Shown: one piece after another, positions 54,645 through 62,956 of the stretch
How the letters are laid out: each line of letters opens with the position of its first letter
How positions within the stretch are numbered: the first letter of the stretch is position 1
Origin: Phocoenobacter atlanticus
GTDB taxonomy: Bacteria > Pseudomonadota > Gammaproteobacteria > Enterobacterales > Pasteurellaceae
DNA: 64,000 nucleotides
Reading direction: 5' to 3' (one strand)
Assembly (NCBI RefSeq): GCF_030764225.1
Contig: NZ_JASAXH010000012.1
Notes under the pieces: generated by a model
The model's database searches: none
What the model was told of the DNA's origin: nothing
The model's input: the letters and a program-made list of their open reading frames with translations, nothing else
Position numbers and translations under genes: made by a program

Positions 54645-55376
54645 ATGACAGCACAACAAAACTTGATTATCCCTGATAGCCAAATCCCTGACAATTGGCA
54701 GGATTATTATCAACAGCAAGCCCAACAGGTAAAAAATCCACTACTAAAAGAATTTTACCAAGCAGGCGTAATCGACGAAAACACACCTCTCAAAGACGTA
54801 GATTTTGTGGCACTCGATTTTGAAACTACCGGCTTAGATGCCACCGTTGATGATATTGTGAGTATCGGCTTAATTCCTTTTGACTTGAAAAGCATTTATT
54901 GTAACCAAGCCAAACATTGGATTGTCCGCCCAAAACAAGAACTTGAAGAAGAATCAGTGGTAATTCACGGCATTACCCACAGCGACATTTCTGACGCGCC
55001 TGATTTACGCAAAGTGTTAGATGATTTGCTAACAATCCTTGCCAATAAAATTGTGGTGGTGCATTACCGTCCAATTGAACGTCAGTTTTTTAATTCTGCT
55101 TTAATGGTGAGAATTAAGGAGGGAATTCTGTTTCCCGTTGTTGATACTATGCAGATCGAAGGTAATGTTCAATATGAAAAAAGAACGTGGTTGGATAAAT
55201 TACTCAGCAAAAAAATGCCCTCAGTCCGCCTTGCTAACAGCCGTACTCGCTACGGTTTACCGCCCTATACGGCTCACAATGCGTTAATTGATTCCATCGC
55301 CACCGCCGAATTATTCCAAGCCCAAATCAGCCATCATTTCTCGCCTGATATGACGGTCGGGGAATTGTGGCGGTAG
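54645..55376 (+). CDS. DEDDh 3'-5' exonuclease (DnaQ-like)
   Basis: The product has 243 residues. An N-terminal helical extension of about 50 is followed by the exonuclease fold: DFETTGLD (Asp58, Glu60), VVHYRPIERQFF, and AHNALIDSIATAELF supplying the His and last Asp of the DEDDh set. It lacks polymerase or other domains. It is co-oriented with and 8 bases after the CBS/DUF294 gene and is likely co-expressed. Whether it acts on DNA or RNA is unknown. Confidence 0.87.
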   Translation: MTAQQNLIIPDSQIPDNWQDYYQQQAQQVKNPLLKEFYQAGVIDENTPLKDVDFVALDFETTGLDATVDDIVSIGLIPFDLKSIYCNQAKHWIVRPKQELEEESVVIHGITHSDISDAPDLRKVLDDLLTILANKIVVVHYRPIERQFFNSALMVRIKEGILFPVVDTMQIEGNVQYEKRTWLDKLLSKKMPSVRLANSRTRYGLPPYTAHNALIDSIATAELFQAQISHHFSPDMTVGELWR

Positions 55377-55474
55377 TTTTTTTATGTGGATAAAATAATC
55401 AATAAAGTTAAAAATTTGTAATGCTTTATTTTCAATAAATAAAGAATATGGTATATTTAAAAATTGTTTATAAT

Positions 55475-55502
55475 ATTCTCATTTTCATTTGTAAATGAGA
55501 AT
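55475..55502 (+). promoter_or_regulatory. Inverted repeat upstream of ybfE-fldA-fur, possible Fur operator
   Basis: ATTCTCATTT and AAATGAGAAT form a perfect 10-bp inverted repeat around an 8-base spacer. The AATGAGAAT arms resemble Fur half-sites, as expected for a promoter of flavodoxin and fur. A LexA box (CTGT-N8-ACAG) was looked for because of the ybfE link but not found. Confidence 0.5.
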
Positions 55503-55524
55503 AGTTAAGTAGTATTATGGTATA

Positions 55525-55809
55525 ATGGCAAAACAAGATGTAGATTGTATCACGTTAGACTTATTTGCATCATCTCCCAAAGTAGGACGTCCTCGTTGTA
55601 GTTCGTTAAGTCGAGAGCAGCAAATAAGAGTGAATAAACGTAATCAATTGAGACGAGATCGCTCGTGTGGTTTAAAGCGAGTGGAGTTAAAGTTGCATTC
55701 TGATCTTGTTTTAGCGTTAGAAAAACTCTCAAATGAGCAAAATGTAACTCGTAGTCAGCTCATTCAAAATATTTTGAATGACTATATTGATAAACAGTGT
55801 GTTGATTAA
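55525..55809 (+). CDS. ybfE: YbfE-like ribbon-helix-helix protein
   Basis: The product has 94 residues similar to E. coli YbfE (97), a LexA-regulated protein of the CopB/RHH type: TLDLFASSPKVGRPR, LSREQQIRVNKRNQLRRDRSCGLKRVELKLHSDL, and the RHH-like EKLSNEQNVTRSQLIQNILNDYI. It is probably a small DNA-binding protein. It precedes fldA and fur, the same group as in E. coli. Target genes unknown. Confidence 0.85.
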   Translation: MAKQDVDCITLDLFASSPKVGRPRCSSLSREQQIRVNKRNQLRRDRSCGLKRVELKLHSDLVLALEKLSNEQNVTRSQLIQNILNDYIDKQCVD

Positions 55810-55836
55810 AGGTTAATAGAATAAATAGGAAATAAA

Positions 55837-56361
55837 ATGGCAGTTGTTGGTTTATTTTACGGTAGTGATACGGGTAATACTGAAGCCGTATCAAAAATGA
55901 TTCAAGGGCAATTAGGTGCAAATCTTGTTGCAGTACACGACATTGCAAAAAGTACTAAGGAAGATATAGAAGCCTATGATTTCTTATTAATTGGTATTCC
56001 AACTTGGTATTATGGTGAGTCTCAAGCGGATTGGGATGACTTTATGCCAACTTTACAGGAAATTGATTTCTCAGGAAAAATCATTGGTATTTTTGGTTGT
56101 GGCGATCAAGAAGATTATGCGGAATATTTTTGTGATGCGATGGGCACGGTGCGTGATGTTGTTGAACAAAATGGCGGTGTTATTGTTGGGCATTGGTCAA
56201 CAGAAGGTTATAATTTTGAAGTTTCTCAAGCATTAGTGGATGAAAATACCTTTGTTGGATTATGTATTGATGAAGATCGTCAACCAGAATTAACAGAACA
56301 ACGAGTACAGAAATGGTGTGAACAATTAAATGATGAAATGTGTCTTTCATCATTAGCTTAA
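55837..56361 (+). CDS. fldA: Flavodoxin FldA
   Basis: The product has 174 residues of the long-chain type. The FMN phosphate loop GSDTGNTEAV and the flavin-contacting GIPTWYYGESQADW and FGCGDQEDYAEYF are present. It carries electrons in place of ferredoxin, useful when iron is low; linkage to fur is conserved. GGAAATAAA precedes the start. Confidence 0.95.
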   Translation: MAVVGLFYGSDTGNTEAVSKMIQGQLGANLVAVHDIAKSTKEDIEAYDFLLIGIPTWYYGESQADWDDFMPTLQEIDFSGKIIGIFGCGDQEDYAEYFCDAMGTVRDVVEQNGGVIVGHWSTEGYNFEVSQALVDENTFVGLCIDEDRQPELTEQRVQKWCEQLNDEMCLSSLA

Positions 56362-56384
56362 TGATTATAAATAAGGAGCATAAA

Positions 56385-56837
56385 ATGTCGGAACAATCTG
56401 AACAAAATAAAGAGCTACTGAAAAAAGTGGGTCTGAAAATTACAGAACCACGATTAACTATTCTTGCATTAATGCAAGATTCTCGTGAAAATATGCAACA
56501 TTTTGCAGCAGAAGACATTTATAAACTTCTCTTAGAACATAAATCTGAGGTTGGTTTAGCGACCGTGTACCGAGTGTTAAATCAATTTGAAGAGGTCGGT
56601 ATCTTAACTCGTCATAGTTTTGATTCTAATAAAGCCGTTTTTGAGTTGAATTATGATCATCAACACGATCATATTATTTGTAAAGATTGTGGTAAGGTGT
56701 TTGAATTTAAAGATGACGAGATTGAGCGTCGTCAAAGAGAAATTAGTCAAAAACACGGTATTGAACTTGAAAAACATAGTCTTTATCTTTATGGAACTTG
56801 CAGTGATCTAAGTCATTGTGATAATAAAGAAAAATAG
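56385..56837 (+). CDS. fur: Ferric uptake regulator Fur
   Basis: The product has 150 residues. The winged helix holds ITEPRLTILALMQ and GLATVYRVLNQFEEVGILTRH; metal sites are in YDHQHDHIICKDCGKVFEF, with CSDLSHC near the end. It represses iron-uptake genes with Fe(II). The start at 56385 has a good AAGGAG; an upstream frame beginning at 56340 overlaps fldA and is rejected. A USS hairpin follows. Confidence 0.96.
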   Translation: MSEQSEQNKELLKKVGLKITEPRLTILALMQDSRENMQHFAAEDIYKLLLEHKSEVGLATVYRVLNQFEEVGILTRHSFDSNKAVFELNYDHQHDHIICKDCGKVFEFKDDEIERRQREISQKHGIELEKHSLYLYGTCSDLSHCDNKEK

Positions 56838-56874
56838 TATTTTTTATTCTCTTTATACTTAATTATTTGAGCAT

Positions 56875-56917
56875 AAGCGGTGAGATTTTGTAAATAAATT
56901 ACAAGATCGTACCGCTT
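56875..56917. terminator. Inverted uptake-signal hairpin after fur
   Basis: AAGCGGTGAGATTTTGTAA pairs with TTACAAGATCGTACCGCTT around an AT loop, ending at 56917. It separates fur from letB. Confidence 0.6.
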
Positions 56918-56942
56918 CTATTGTTTTATTTGGTACCCATTT

Positions 56943-59588
56943 ATGTCAGAAAATACAACCCTTACTCCTCAAGTTGAAACAGCCAAAGTTCGTCCTCCTC
57001 GTAAAATTTCGATATTTTGGTTACTCCCTGTTATTGCCTTTATTATTGGTGCATTATTATTTTTTCAGATTTTGAAAGAAAGAGGCGAAATTATCACTCT
57101 TCATTTCACCGATGGTGCAGGTATTACAGCAAAGAAAACACCAATTAGGTATCAAGGATTGCAAATTGGATTGGTAAAGAAAGTCAGTTTTTCTGAAGAT
57201 TTGAAAAATGTTGATGTGATTGCTGAAATTACACCTGAAGCATCATCATTATTACGTGAAGATACTAAGTTTTGGTTAGTTCAACCTTCTGTTTCTTTAG
57301 CGGGTGTTTCTGGATTAGATTCTATTGTATCAGGAAATTATATTACGCTTTTACCTGGAACAGGAGATGAGGCAGATGAATTTATTGCGGAATTAGAACC
57401 TCCTGTTGCTCCTGTTACGGCAGGAGATTTATTGATTAAGCTAGTTTCTGATGATTTAGGCTCTATTTCTATCGGATCAAATGTTTATTTTAAAAAAGTA
57501 CCCGTTGGAAGTATTTTAAGTTATCGTTTTACTGAAGATCAACAACAAGTTGAGATTGATGTAATGATAAAGAAAAAATATGCCAACTTGGTGAAGAAAA
57601 ATAGCCATTTTTGGAATATTAGTGGCATTAATGCAACATTAGATTTATCAGGATTATCTATTGCAATAGATAGTATTCAATCTGTTGTTCAAGGTGCAAT
57701 TGCCTTTGATTTTCCTAAGGATGATACACAACAAGCTGTTCAAAATCAGCATTATACTTTGTATAAAAATTTAAAAGCAGCAAACAGAGGGATTGAAGTG
57801 GATGTTCTATTGCCTCTTCATTCTTCTGTTAAAGTTAATGAAACGGCACTCTTTTACCAAAATACGAAAATTGGGGTGTTAGCTGAATTAGATCCTATTG
57901 ATACTAGTATGGAACAAAAAGTATTAAAGGGTAAATTATTACTTAATCCAAACTATACACACTTATTACGTTCAGGAACCACTATTTTATTAAAAGAACC
58001 TAAATTTGGTTTAAATAAACAACAGATAACAAAATTAAATGAATTAGTGAGAGGCAATTTTTTTGATGTTGTAAAAGTGGGTGAGGGTGAGGAATTAAAT
58101 ACATTTAGCATTCAAAAAGAAGCTGATTATTTATTAAGCCGTCCAGATGTGTTGGGTTTAACCTTAGTTGCTTCGCAATCTTATGGGGTAGACAAAGGGC
58201 AAGGTATTTACTATAACGATATTCAAATTGGTGAAATTTTAGAACGAAATGTCACCTTGAAAAATGTCAGTTTTAAAGTAATGATTTATCCAGAATATCG
58301 TCGTTTTATTGCTAAAAACAGTCAGTTTGTCTCTATTTCTCATTTTGATCTCTCTGCTAATATGGATGGCGTGCAGTTTAAATCCGCTTCACCAACAGAA
58401 TGGTTAAAGGGGGGGATTAGAATGTTAGTTGAAGAACCAAAAGGTAAGCCTCTTGATTCTTATCCTCTTTATGAAAATAGAGAAAATGCACAACAAGGGA
58501 TTATTGATACACAAAAGCGTGTAACAAAGGTATTGTCTGCCAAAAAAGTATCAGGAATAAATAAAGGTTCGGTGATACTTTATAATGATTTTCAGGTTGG
58601 TGAGGTATTAGATATTACACCAAAAGCAGAGAAATTTGAGATTGGACTGTTTATCATACCTAAATATCGTCATTTACTTACTAATAAAAGTCGCTTTTGG
58701 ATTGAGCCTGCCACAGCGATTGATATTTCAACAAAAGGCATAAATATTCAAGCTGCTCCTTTTATGCGAACTTTAAAGGGAGCAATTAGTTTTGATAATA
58801 AAGGACGTAAGCAAAGTAATACCCTTTATGAAAATTATGATAAAGTCTTTGCTGGAAATTCTTATATTACCTTAATTACCAAAGATGCCGCTAAATTAAG
58901 TGAAGGTATGCCAATTAAATATATGGGATTAACCATTGGTCACATTAAAACCTTAAAATTAGAAAATGCAAAAAAACGTATTAAAGTGACCGCTTCCATT
59001 AAGAGTAAATATTATGGGATCGTGGCACGATCAGGCAGTGTATTTAAGGCGATCTCTCCACAAATTAATAGTTCAGGATTTAAGCATTTAGATGCAGTAC
59101 TACAAAATTATATTGATGTTAATGCAGGTACGGGAAAACGTAAAACTTGGTTTACCTTAGTGGATAATGATGTCACTAAAACAGAATATCAAGGTGGCTT
59201 CCCTATTGTATTAGAAACCAGTAATGCCAATGGTTTGAGTGTAGATACGCCTGTATTTTATCGAGGCTTACAAGTGGGGATTGTTGATCGTGTAAAATTA
59301 AGTGAATTAGGTGATCGTGTCTTTTTATATGTACGAATTAGTTATAAATATCGTCATTTAGTGCGTAAAAATAGTCAGTTCTGGGAATCTTCTGGCTACA
59401 CAATGAACGTAGGATTAAATGGAGCAACCATTAGTTCTGGCACAATGTCCCAATTAATGAATGGTGGTATTTCATTTTCTACACCATCAGGTAAAATAGT
59501 GAGTTCAAAAGCTAAAGCTAATCAGCATTTTATTCTACAACCTAACCCACCTAAAGGTGTGGCAGAGTGGAATCAAGGTGCATATTAA
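56943..59588 (+). CDS. letB: LetB (YebT/PqiB-family) seven-MCE lipid-transport protein
   Basis: The product has 881 residues (E. coli LetB 877). One N-terminal membrane helix (about 24-42) is followed by seven MCE domains, each marked by a strand-loop such as TPIRYQGLQIGLV, SNVYFKKVPVGSIL, TALFYQNTKIGVL, QGIYYNDIQIGEIL, SVILYNDFQVGEVL, MPIKYMGLTIGHIK and TPVFYRGLQVGIVD. Such proteins stack as a hollow tube across the periplasm to carry lipids between membranes. The partner inner-membrane gene letA (yebS) is not next to it in this window. Confidence 0.92.
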   Translation: MSENTTLTPQVETAKVRPPRKISIFWLLPVIAFIIGALLFFQILKERGEIITLHFTDGAGITAKKTPIRYQGLQIGLVKKVSFSEDLKNVDVIAEITPEASSLLREDTKFWLVQPSVSLAGVSGLDSIVSGNYITLLPGTGDEADEFIAELEPPVAPVTAGDLLIKLVSDDLGSISIGSNVYFKKVPVGSILSYRFTEDQQQVEIDVMIKKKYANLVKKNSHFWNISGINATLDLSGLSIAIDSIQSVVQGAIAFDFPKDDTQQAVQNQHYTLYKNLKAANRGIEVDVLLPLHSSVKVNETALFYQNTKIGVLAELDPIDTSMEQKVLKGKLLLNPNYTHLLRSGTTILLKEPKFGLNKQQITKLNELVRGNFFDVVKVGEGEELNTFSIQKEADYLLSRPDVLGLTLVASQSYGVDKGQGIYYNDIQIGEILERNVTLKNVSFKVMIYPEYRRFIAKNSQFVSISHFDLSANMDGVQFKSASPTEWLKGGIRMLVEEPKGKPLDSYPLYENRENAQQGIIDTQKRVTKVLSAKKVSGINKGSVILYNDFQVGEVLDITPKAEKFEIGLFIIPKYRHLLTNKSRFWIEPATAIDISTKGINIQAAPFMRTLKGAISFDNKGRKQSNTLYENYDKVFAGNSYITLITKDAAKLSEGMPIKYMGLTIGHIKTLKLENAKKRIKVTASIKSKYYGIVARSGSVFKAISPQINSSGFKHLDAVLQNYIDVNAGTGKRKTWFTLVDNDVTKTEYQGGFPIVLETSNANGLSVDTPVFYRGLQVGIVDRVKLSELGDRVFLYVRISYKYRHLVRKNSQFWESSGYTMNVGLNGATISSGTMSQLMNGGISFSTPSGKIVSSKAKANQHFILQPNPPKGVAEWNQGAY

Positions 59589-59610
59589 CATTTGTAAAAT
59601 TGGGAGAGTA

Positions 59611-59665
59611 ACAAGCGGTCAGATGAGAATGAAAATTTGCAAATTATTACAAAAATCATACCGCT
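59611..59665. terminator. USS pair after letB
   Basis: ACAAGCGGTCAGAT at 59611 faces ATCATACCGCT at 59656 with partly complementary inner sequence containing AATTTGC/GCAAATT. It probably terminates letB. Confidence 0.45.
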
Positions 59666-59678
59666 ATAAGGGTATTCA

Positions 59679-61529
59679 ATGATAAAGCAATTATTTGAGT
59701 GGTTTGAAAATCGTATTGAACCTTATCCTAAAAATGATCCTATAACACCAAAGTCGGGGTTAGTACCTTTTATCTTTGATGCCACTAAGGGTATGCGGAT
59801 TTATATTTTTTTAATGATGCTAATGACGGCGGGGATTGGCGTCACAGAAGGATTGTTGTTTCAATTTATTGGTAACTTAGTCGATTGGGTCAGCACCCTT
59901 TCTCCTTCCCAAGTATGGCAGACTAAAAAAACATCGATTTTATTTATGTTGTTTGTGGTTTGTTTAGGATTTTTGTTTACTTTCTTTAATGCGAGTTTAC
60001 GTTTTCAAACATTGCAAGGCGTATTTCCAATGCGTTTACGATGGAATTTTCATCGTTTAATGCTTGGGCAAAGTATGGGATTTTATCAAGATGAGTTTGC
60101 AGGTCGTGTTTCAGCCAAAGTAATGCAAACTGCCTTAGCCGTACGTGATTCTGTGATTACGCTTTCAGGCGTGATTGTTCAAATTTCTGTTTATTTGATT
60201 ACTTCCAGTATTATTTTAGTTCAATTTGATAGTTGGTTTTTACTGCCTTTTGGCGTATGGCTAGTTGGACTGCTTCTCATTATGCGAAATTTTATTCCTA
60301 AGTTGGGAAAAGCCTCTCAAGAGCAATCAGATGCACGAAGTTTAATGACTGGTCGTATAACAGACACTTATGCCAATATTGCAACAGTAAAATTGTTTTC
60401 GCACGGTCAAAGAGAAGCAAAATATGTAAAAACCTCAATGCAGGAATTTATGCTAACCGTACATAAACAAATGCGTTTAGTCACTTCAATTGAGGCATTG
60501 CATTATATCAATAGTATGTGGCTCGTGGTTTCAACGGCAACAATGGGGTTAGTGCTTTGGTATAATGGCTTTGTGACAGCTGGAGCCATTGCAACAGCAA
60601 CGGCATTGGCGTTACGTATTAAAGGATTATCACAATGGATTATGTGGGAAGCCGCTCGTTTATTTGAAAATTTAGGGACAGTTCAAGATGGAATGAACAC
60701 CATTTCAAAACCTCATTTTATTAAAGATAAAGAAAATGCCACAGAACTTAAAGTATTTAAGGGTGAGATTACCTTTGAACATATTGACTTTGCTTATGAT
60801 AAAGAAAATCCACTATTACAAGATTTTAATCTGCATATTAAAGCGAGCGAAAAAGTAGGAATAGTTGGGCGAAGTGGTGCAGGTAAGTCGACACTCACTA
60901 ATCTATTATTACGTTTTTATGATATTCAAAATGGAGATATCAAAATTGATGGTCAAAATATTTATGATGTAACTCAAGATAGTTTACGATCACAAATTGG
61001 TTTAGTAACTCAAGATACCTCATTATTACATCGTTCAGTGAAAGAAAATTTACTTTATGGACGACCAGAGGCTACGGAACAAGAAATGGAAAAAGCAGCA
61101 CAAAAAGCCGCTGCTGATGAGTTTATTGCTACACTGAGTGATGCCAAAGGCAGAACGGGTTATGATACTTATGTTGGAGAACGTGGTGTTAAGTTATCAG
61201 GAGGACAACGTCAGCGAATTGCAATTGCTCGGGTAATGTTAAAAGACGCACCAATTTTATTATTGGATGAGGCAACCAGTGCTTTAGATTCTGAAGTTGA
61301 AGCAGCTATTCAAGAGAATTTAGCCGAATTAATGGAAGGTAAAACCGTGTTAGCGATTGCTCATCGTTTATCGACCATTATGGCAATGGATCGTTTAATT
61401 GTACTGGATCAAGGGAAAATTATAGAGCAAGGCTCTCATAATGAATTATTGGCTAAAAAAGGTGTCTATGCCAAACTGTGGAATCATCAAAGTGGTGGAT
61501 TTTTAGCAGATGATGAAAACGTAGAATAA
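59679..61529 (+). CDS. ABC exporter (HI_1051-like, multidrug/lipid type)
   Basis: The product has 616 residues. A transmembrane part with six helices (about 40-330) is fused to an ATPase with Walker A GRSGAGKST, Q-loop GLVTQDTS, signature LSGGQRQR, Walker B ILLLDEATSALD and AHRLST. It works as a homo- or heterodimer half-transporter of the MsbA/Lmr type. N-terminal WFENRIEPYP is typical of Pasteurellaceae HI_1051 orthologues. Substrate unknown. It directly precedes murF, where murE normally lies. Confidence 0.88.
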   Translation: MIKQLFEWFENRIEPYPKNDPITPKSGLVPFIFDATKGMRIYIFLMMLMTAGIGVTEGLLFQFIGNLVDWVSTLSPSQVWQTKKTSILFMLFVVCLGFLFTFFNASLRFQTLQGVFPMRLRWNFHRLMLGQSMGFYQDEFAGRVSAKVMQTALAVRDSVITLSGVIVQISVYLITSSIILVQFDSWFLLPFGVWLVGLLLIMRNFIPKLGKASQEQSDARSLMTGRITDTYANIATVKLFSHGQREAKYVKTSMQEFMLTVHKQMRLVTSIEALHYINSMWLVVSTATMGLVLWYNGFVTAGAIATATALALRIKGLSQWIMWEAARLFENLGTVQDGMNTISKPHFIKDKENATELKVFKGEITFEHIDFAYDKENPLLQDFNLHIKASEKVGIVGRSGAGKSTLTNLLLRFYDIQNGDIKIDGQNIYDVTQDSLRSQIGLVTQDTSLLHRSVKENLLYGRPEATEQEMEKAAQKAAADEFIATLSDAKGRTGYDTYVGERGVKLSGGQRQRIAIARVMLKDAPILLLDEATSALDSEVEAAIQENLAELMEGKTVLAIAHRLSTIMAMDRLIVLDQGKIIEQGSHNELLAKKGVYAKLWNHQSGGFLADDENVE

Positions 61530-61564
61530 ATATTAAATATAAAGTGGGATAATATAAGAAAGTA

Positions 61565-62947
61565 ATGATTAAACTAAATTTAAAAACCCTCGCCGATATT
61601 CTCAATGCACGTTTGGTTGGCGATGAGCATATCTGTGTTGAACACATTAGTACCGACACTCGTCAAGCGGTGGAAAAAGGACTATTTTTTGCATTAAAAG
61701 GTGAAAATTTTGATGCCCATAACTACTTAGCCCAAGCCGTTGAACAAGGTTGTGTGGCAGTTGTGGTTGAGCGAGAAATAGAAATTGATGTCCCACAGCT
61801 TATCGTGAAAGACACCCGCTTAGCCTTAGGTCAGTTGGGAAAATGGCTCAAAGCAAAAATCAATCCGAAAACGGTCGCGATGACGGGATCATCGGGCAAA
61901 ACAACGGTGAAAGAAATGGTTGCAAAAATCTTGCAAAATGTAACCGCTTGTTCTGATGAAGTATTGTTTACCTTTGGTAATTTAAACAATGATCTCGGTG
62001 TGCCGTTAACCTTGTTACGTCTAAATGAAAACCATAAATTTGCAGTGGTTGAGTTAGGGGCTAATCATCTGGGCGAAATTGCTTACACCACGAATTTAGT
62101 CAAACCTGATGCGTGCTTAATTAACAATATCACTTCTGCCCATTTAGAAGGTTTTGGTTCGCTAGAAGGTGTTGCAAAAGCCAAAGGCGAGATTTATCAA
62201 GGCTTGGCAGATGATGGCGTAGCGATTGTTAACTTAGATTACCCAGAGTGGCAAAATTTATGGCAACAAACGATCGCAAACAGAAAAACACAGACGTTCT
62301 CAGCAAATAATCAATCCGCTGATTTTTATGCGAAAAATATTCAATTAACCTTAACGGGGGCGAACTTTGTTTTAGGCACGCCACAAGGCGAGATTGACAT
62401 TCATTCCTCTTATTTAGGCGAACATAATATCAGCAATGCATTGGCGGCAACTTCGCTAGCGATGGCGGTTGGAGCAGATTTGCAAGCAGTTAAATCAGGG
62501 CTTGAACAACAATCAAAAGTAAAAGGTCGTTTGTATCCGATTGAAATCAATGAGGATTTATTGTTGATTGATGATACTTATAATGCAAATGTTGGCTCGT
62601 TAAAATCGGCGGTTTCTGTATTAAAAAATTACCCTGCGTTTAGAATTTTAGCCGTTGCTGATATGGGCGAATTGGGAACAGAGAGCAAAGCTTGTCATCA
62701 GCAAGTGGCGGATTTTGTTAAAGAAGCTGAGCTTGATTTAGTGGTTTCTTTTGGGAAAGAAAGTGCAGTAATCAGCAATAATTCAGAACATCATTTTACC
62801 GATAAACAAGCAATGTGTGATTTCTTAATACCGACAATTTTGCAAAAATCACAACAAAAACAACCGCTTGTATTATTAGCAAAAGGCTCACGTAGTCAGA
62901 AGATGGAAGAGCTTATCGCTCTTTTAGTTGAACAATTAGAAAAATAA
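61565..62947 (+). CDS. murF: UDP-MurNAc-tripeptide-D-Ala-D-Ala ligase MurF
   Basis: The product has 460 residues. The ATP-binding loop GSSGKTTVKEMV is at 108-119; other Mur-ligase marks are ELGANHLGEI, NNITSAHLEGFGS, EHNISNALAATSLA and DDTYNANVGSLKSAV. It adds D-Ala-D-Ala to make the pentapeptide precursor in the cytoplasm. mraY starts 9 bases downstream, the usual dcw order, but the gene before it is an ABC exporter rather than murE. Confidence 0.96.
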   Translation: MIKLNLKTLADILNARLVGDEHICVEHISTDTRQAVEKGLFFALKGENFDAHNYLAQAVEQGCVAVVVEREIEIDVPQLIVKDTRLALGQLGKWLKAKINPKTVAMTGSSGKTTVKEMVAKILQNVTACSDEVLFTFGNLNNDLGVPLTLLRLNENHKFAVVELGANHLGEIAYTTNLVKPDACLINNITSAHLEGFGSLEGVAKAKGEIYQGLADDGVAIVNLDYPEWQNLWQQTIANRKTQTFSANNQSADFYAKNIQLTLTGANFVLGTPQGEIDIHSSYLGEHNISNALAATSLAMAVGADLQAVKSGLEQQSKVKGRLYPIEINEDLLLIDDTYNANVGSLKSAVSVLKNYPAFRILAVADMGELGTESKACHQQVADFVKEAELDLVVSFGKESAVISNNSEHHFTDKQAMCDFLIPTILQKSQQKQPLVLLAKGSRSQKMEELIALLVEQLEK

Positions 62948-62956
62948 GGATAAACA

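Noticed and set aside
55440..55525. LexA box upstream of ybfE
   Set aside because: No CTGT-N8-ACAG or near match was seen; the only dyad is the ATTCTCATTT repeat.
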